Notes under the pieces: generated by a model
What the model was told of the DNA's origin: nothing
The model's database searches: none
Seen by the model: only the letters and a program-made list of their open reading frames with translations
Part shown: in pieces, positions 21,988-24,153 of the stretch
Layout of the letters: every line of letters starts with the position of its first letter
How positions within the stretch are numbered: the stretch's first letter is position 1
Assembly (NCBI GenBank): GCA_036566745.1
Contig: DATCVR010000284.1
Coordinates: 1-24,153, forward strand
Source of the DNA: DATCVR01 sp036566745
GTDB lineage: Bacteria; Actinomycetota; Actinomycetes; Jiangellales; Jiangellaceae
Length of the DNA stretch: 24,153 bases
Direction: 5' to 3'
Position numbers and translations under genes: made by a program

Positions 21988-23544
21988 ATGTCTCGCGACG
22001 ATCACGCTTCGCACGACAACCGGCCGCGCAGGCGGCGACGCACCGACGACCACACACCCGACACACCCGAGGCCCTGATCAACCAGGCCGCCTCGGGCAG
22101 CGGATTCGGGTACACCCATCGCCCTGCGCGAGGCCACGGCTACGAGGTCCGCGGCCTGGGCTACGTGCCGGTCTCGCGGCTGTACGAGGGCAGGTTCGGA
22201 CGGATGTTCCGGCTGCCGCCGTTCGTCCCGGACGAGGCGCGCATCGCCGAGATCGCCGCCGCCATGACCGAGGGCGACCAGGGCCGCGACCCGGCGCTGA
22301 ACAACCCCGACATCCCGGCCGGGTATACGTACCTCGGGCAGTTCATCGACCATGACCTCACCTTCGACCCGCAGTCGAGCCTGACCCGCGCCAACGATCC
22401 CGACGCCCTGACCAACTTCCGCAGCCCGAGGTTCGATCTCGACAGCCTCTACGGGCGCGGCCCGGCCGACGATCCGTTCCTCTACGACGAGCAGTCCGCC
22501 CCGGATCACCGGTTCCTCGTGGGGCGCCACGACGACGAGGACGACCTTCCGCGCAACTCGCAGGACACCGCTTTGATCGGCGACCCTCGCAACGACGAGA
22601 ACATCTTCGTCAGCCAGCTCCAGCTCACCATGCTCAAGTTCCACAACAAGGTCGTCGAGTGGGTGCAGGCCCACCCGGAGGCACGCAGCGGCAGCGAGGG
22701 GACGTTCGAGGCGGCACAGCGGATCGTGCGCTGGCACTACCAATGGATGGTCGTCCACGACTTCCTGCGGCGCACCGTCGGCGAGACCATGCTGACCAGC
22801 GTCTTCGACGAGACCTCGTGGTACCCCACCGTGAACCTCGAGCACTACGTCGTGCGCTCCACCGAGCCGTACATGCCACTGGAGTTCTCGGTGGCGGCGT
22901 ACCGGTTCGGGCACTCCCAGGTCCGCGGGGCGTACAAGCTGAACACCCTCGTGGGTCCGCTGCCGACGTTCACGCCCGGCGGAGTGAACGAGGATCCGCT
23001 GGGACACTTCGGCGGCTTCCGGATCCTGCCGGCGTTCTGGACGATCGAGTGGGGCCGGTTCTTCGAGGTCGACGCGGCCGGTTCCGACGCCCGGCAACAG
23101 ACCCGCCTGATCGACACGAAGCTGGCGAATCCCCTCGCGAAGCTACCGCCGGAGATCGGTGGCGACCGCCCGTCCCTGATCGACCGCAACCTCACCCGCG
23201 GTGCCCGGCTGTTCCTGCCGTCCGGTCAGGACGTGGCCCGCGCTATGGGCGTCACCCCGCTCGGCGATGCGGACCTCGATCTTCCCGGAGGCGGCCCGGC
23301 GCCGCTGTGGTACTACGTGCTGCGCGAGGCTCGGGTGCAGGCCGAGGGCCGTCACCTCGGCGAGGTCGGCGGCCGCATCGTGGCCGAGGTGTTCGTCGGG
23401 CTGCTCGCCAAGGACCCGTCGTCGTACCTACGCCTCGATCCGGGGTGGAAGCCCTTCCTCGGCGAGGAGCCCGGGCGCTTCGACATGCCCGACCTGCTGA
23501 ACTTCGCGGGTCACGGGCTGGAGGTCACCGACCTACCGGGCTGA
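21988..23544 (+). CDS. Animal-type heme peroxidase
   Basis: A 518-aa bacterial member of the peroxidase-cyclooxygenase (animal heme peroxidase) superfamily. By comparison with myeloperoxidase, the distal site is GQFIDHDLTFD with D121-H122-D123 (heme-linking Asp, distal His, calcium-site Asp). The catalytic Arg and heme-linking Glu are R201 and E204 in DPRNDEN, and the proximal His is H309 in YRFGHSQVRG. All key residues are present, so it should bind heme and react with peroxide; the substrate is unknown. No signal peptide is visible: the N-terminus is hydrophilic with a run of five arginines at 14-18, so a cytoplasmic location is likely. The start ATG follows GGGGG. Its 3' end is five bases from the convergent rbpA stop. 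Confidence 0.92.
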   Translation: MSRDDHASHDNRPRRRRRTDDHTPDTPEALINQAASGSGFGYTHRPARGHGYEVRGLGYVPVSRLYEGRFGRMFRLPPFVPDEARIAEIAAAMTEGDQGRDPALNNPDIPAGYTYLGQFIDHDLTFDPQSSLTRANDPDALTNFRSPRFDLDSLYGRGPADDPFLYDEQSAPDHRFLVGRHDDEDDLPRNSQDTALIGDPRNDENIFVSQLQLTMLKFHNKVVEWVQAHPEARSGSEGTFEAAQRIVRWHYQWMVVHDFLRRTVGETMLTSVFDETSWYPTVNLEHYVVRSTEPYMPLEFSVAAYRFGHSQVRGAYKLNTLVGPLPTFTPGGVNEDPLGHFGGFRILPAFWTIEWGRFFEVDAAGSDARQQTRLIDTKLANPLAKLPPEIGGDRPSLIDRNLTRGARLFLPSGQDVARAMGVTPLGDADLDLPGGGPAPLWYYVLREARVQAEGRHLGEVGGRIVAEVFVGLLAKDPSSYLRLDPGWKPFLGEEPGRFDMPDLLNFAGHGLEVTDLPG

Positions 23545-23549
23545 CTCCG

Positions 23550-23891
23550 TCAGAGTGTGCGGCGCTTGCGCAGGGCTTGGAGGGCCTCGTCGAGGATCGC
23601 GGCGCCGTCGGCCTCGCTGCGGCGCTCTTTCACGTACGCGAGGTGGGTCTTGTAGGGCTCGTTGCGCGGCGCAGGAGGCGGGTTGTCGCGGTCCTGGCTG
23701 GCCGGCAACCCGCAGCGTGGGCAGTCCCACGACTCGGGGATCACGGCCTCCGCGGCGAAGCTGGGGTTGCTCTCGTGCCCCTGCTCGCAGAAGTACGTCA
23801 CCTGCACCCGGGGAGCTGCGTCGCCTCGCTCGGCCTCACCCATGGGCCCAGCCCCGACACGGCTCCCCCGGATCGCGTTACCACCGGCCAC
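23550..23891 (-). CDS. rbpA: RbpA, RNA polymerase-binding transcription activator
   Basis: A 113-aa actinobacterial RNA polymerase-binding protein that stabilises the open complex with the principal sigma factor and affects rifampicin tolerance. The order is a flexible N-terminal tail (1-28), a zinc-binding core with FCEQGHE (C35, H39) and CPRCG (C57, C60), a basic linker rich in Pro/Arg/Asn (about 66-79), and a C-terminal sigma-interaction helix region (from about 80) with LAYVKERRSEADGAAILDEA. The start is GTG at 23891 with AGAGGAG eight bases upstream. It follows secG by 21 nt on the same strand, so the two are probably one transcript. The protein is full length. Confidence 0.95.
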   Translation of the reverse strand: MAGGNAIRGSRVGAGPMGEAERGDAAPRVQVTYFCEQGHESNPSFAAEAVIPESWDCPRCGLPASQDRDNPPPAPRNEPYKTHLAYVKERRSEADGAAILDEALQALRKRRTL

Positions 23892-23912
23892 CGTTGACTC
23901 CTCTGTCGAGAA

Positions 23913-24143
23913 CTAGCTAGCTGAGAGCAGACCGAGCGCGACGATACATGCCGCCCAGACCAGGGCAATGGCCACCGTGAGGCGGTCGAGGTTGCGCTCG
24001 GCCACCGACGACCCACCCAGCGACGAGGACACTCCCCCGCCGAACATGTCGGACAGCCCGCCGCCCTTGCCCTTGTGCAAGAGCACCATGAGGATCAGCA
24101 GCAGGCTGGTGATGACCAAGACAATCGAGAATGCGAGCTTCAC
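23913..24143 (-). CDS. secG: SecG, preprotein translocase subunit
   Basis: A 76-aa subunit of the SecYEG protein-conducting channel. Two transmembrane helices are present, about residues 4-21 and 57-73, separated by the glycine-rich cytoplasmic loop GKGGGLSDMFGGG (25-37), the family signature, followed by SSLGGSSVAERNLDRLT. The start is GTG at 24143. Only ten bases remain upstream in the window, so its ribosome site and promoter are not fully visible. In actinobacteria it usually follows tpiA of the gap-pgk-tpi glycolytic cluster, which would lie beyond the right edge. It is followed by rbpA after 21 nt. Confidence 0.96.
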   Translation of the reverse strand: MKLAFSIVLVITSLLLILMVLLHKGKGGGLSDMFGGGVSSSLGGSSVAERNLDRLTVAIALVWAACIVALGLLSAS

Positions 24144-24153
24144 GGTGCTTCAG

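Noticed and set aside
23905..23935. The CTAGCTAG repeat at the secG stop as a regulatory site.
   Set aside because: It is short, lies at the stop codon of secG and is explained by the TAG stop and neighbouring serine codons.

Overview
The window is about 24 kb of very GC-rich DNA, densely packed with housekeeping genes and using GTG starts often. It comes from an actinobacterium (Actinomycetota). Diagnostic genes are the RNA polymerase-binding protein RbpA, the actinobacterial G6PDH partner OpcA, the SufR-SufB-SufD-SufC-SufS order, and a LysG/LysE pair. The order tkt-tal-pgi-zwf-opcA-pgl followed by rbpA/secG, with sufR/ctaA/ctaB close by, recalls from memory Nocardioidaceae and other Propionibacteriales; this placement is an inference and no search was run. 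No rRNA, tRNA, CRISPR array, transposase or phage gene was seen.

Layout. (1) Positions 13-5675, minus strand: sufR-sufB-sufD-sufC-sufS, the SUF iron-sulfur cluster assembly operon under its own Fe-S repressor; the operon probably continues beyond the left edge. (2) 5676-6014: a divergent control region with a SufR promoter/operator candidate and an iron-box-like dyad. (3) 6015-7711, plus: a two-gene ABC exporter. (4) 7781-9204: a tandem-GNAT acetyltransferase convergent with a small membrane protein. (5) 9351-10379, plus: ctaA (heme A synthase), tail-to-tail with lysE, which diverges from its regulator lysG. (6) 11999-12667: two small membrane proteins (DUF6458-like with a stress-sigma promoter, and a YccF protein) ahead of ctaB (heme O synthase, minus). 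(7) 13771-21871, plus: tkt-tal-pgi-zwf-opcA-pgl, a six-gene pentose phosphate operon in which all five junctions are 4-nt stop/start overlaps. (8) 21988-23544: an animal-type heme peroxidase inserted next to the operon. (9) 23550-24143, minus: secG-rbpA.

Functionally the region joins Fe-S biogenesis, heme O/A synthesis for cytochrome oxidase, and NADPH/pentose supply. The parts that ordinary annotation does not explain are mostly non-coding. The two long gaps inside the suf operon both carry nested inverted repeats with related outer arms. A dyad sits between the -35 and -10 of the proposed sufR promoter. A near-ideal GTTT-N15-GGGTAC promoter precedes the DUF6458-like gene. A 9/10 inverted repeat precedes the heme peroxidase. 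Several genes appear to be transcribed without a leader.
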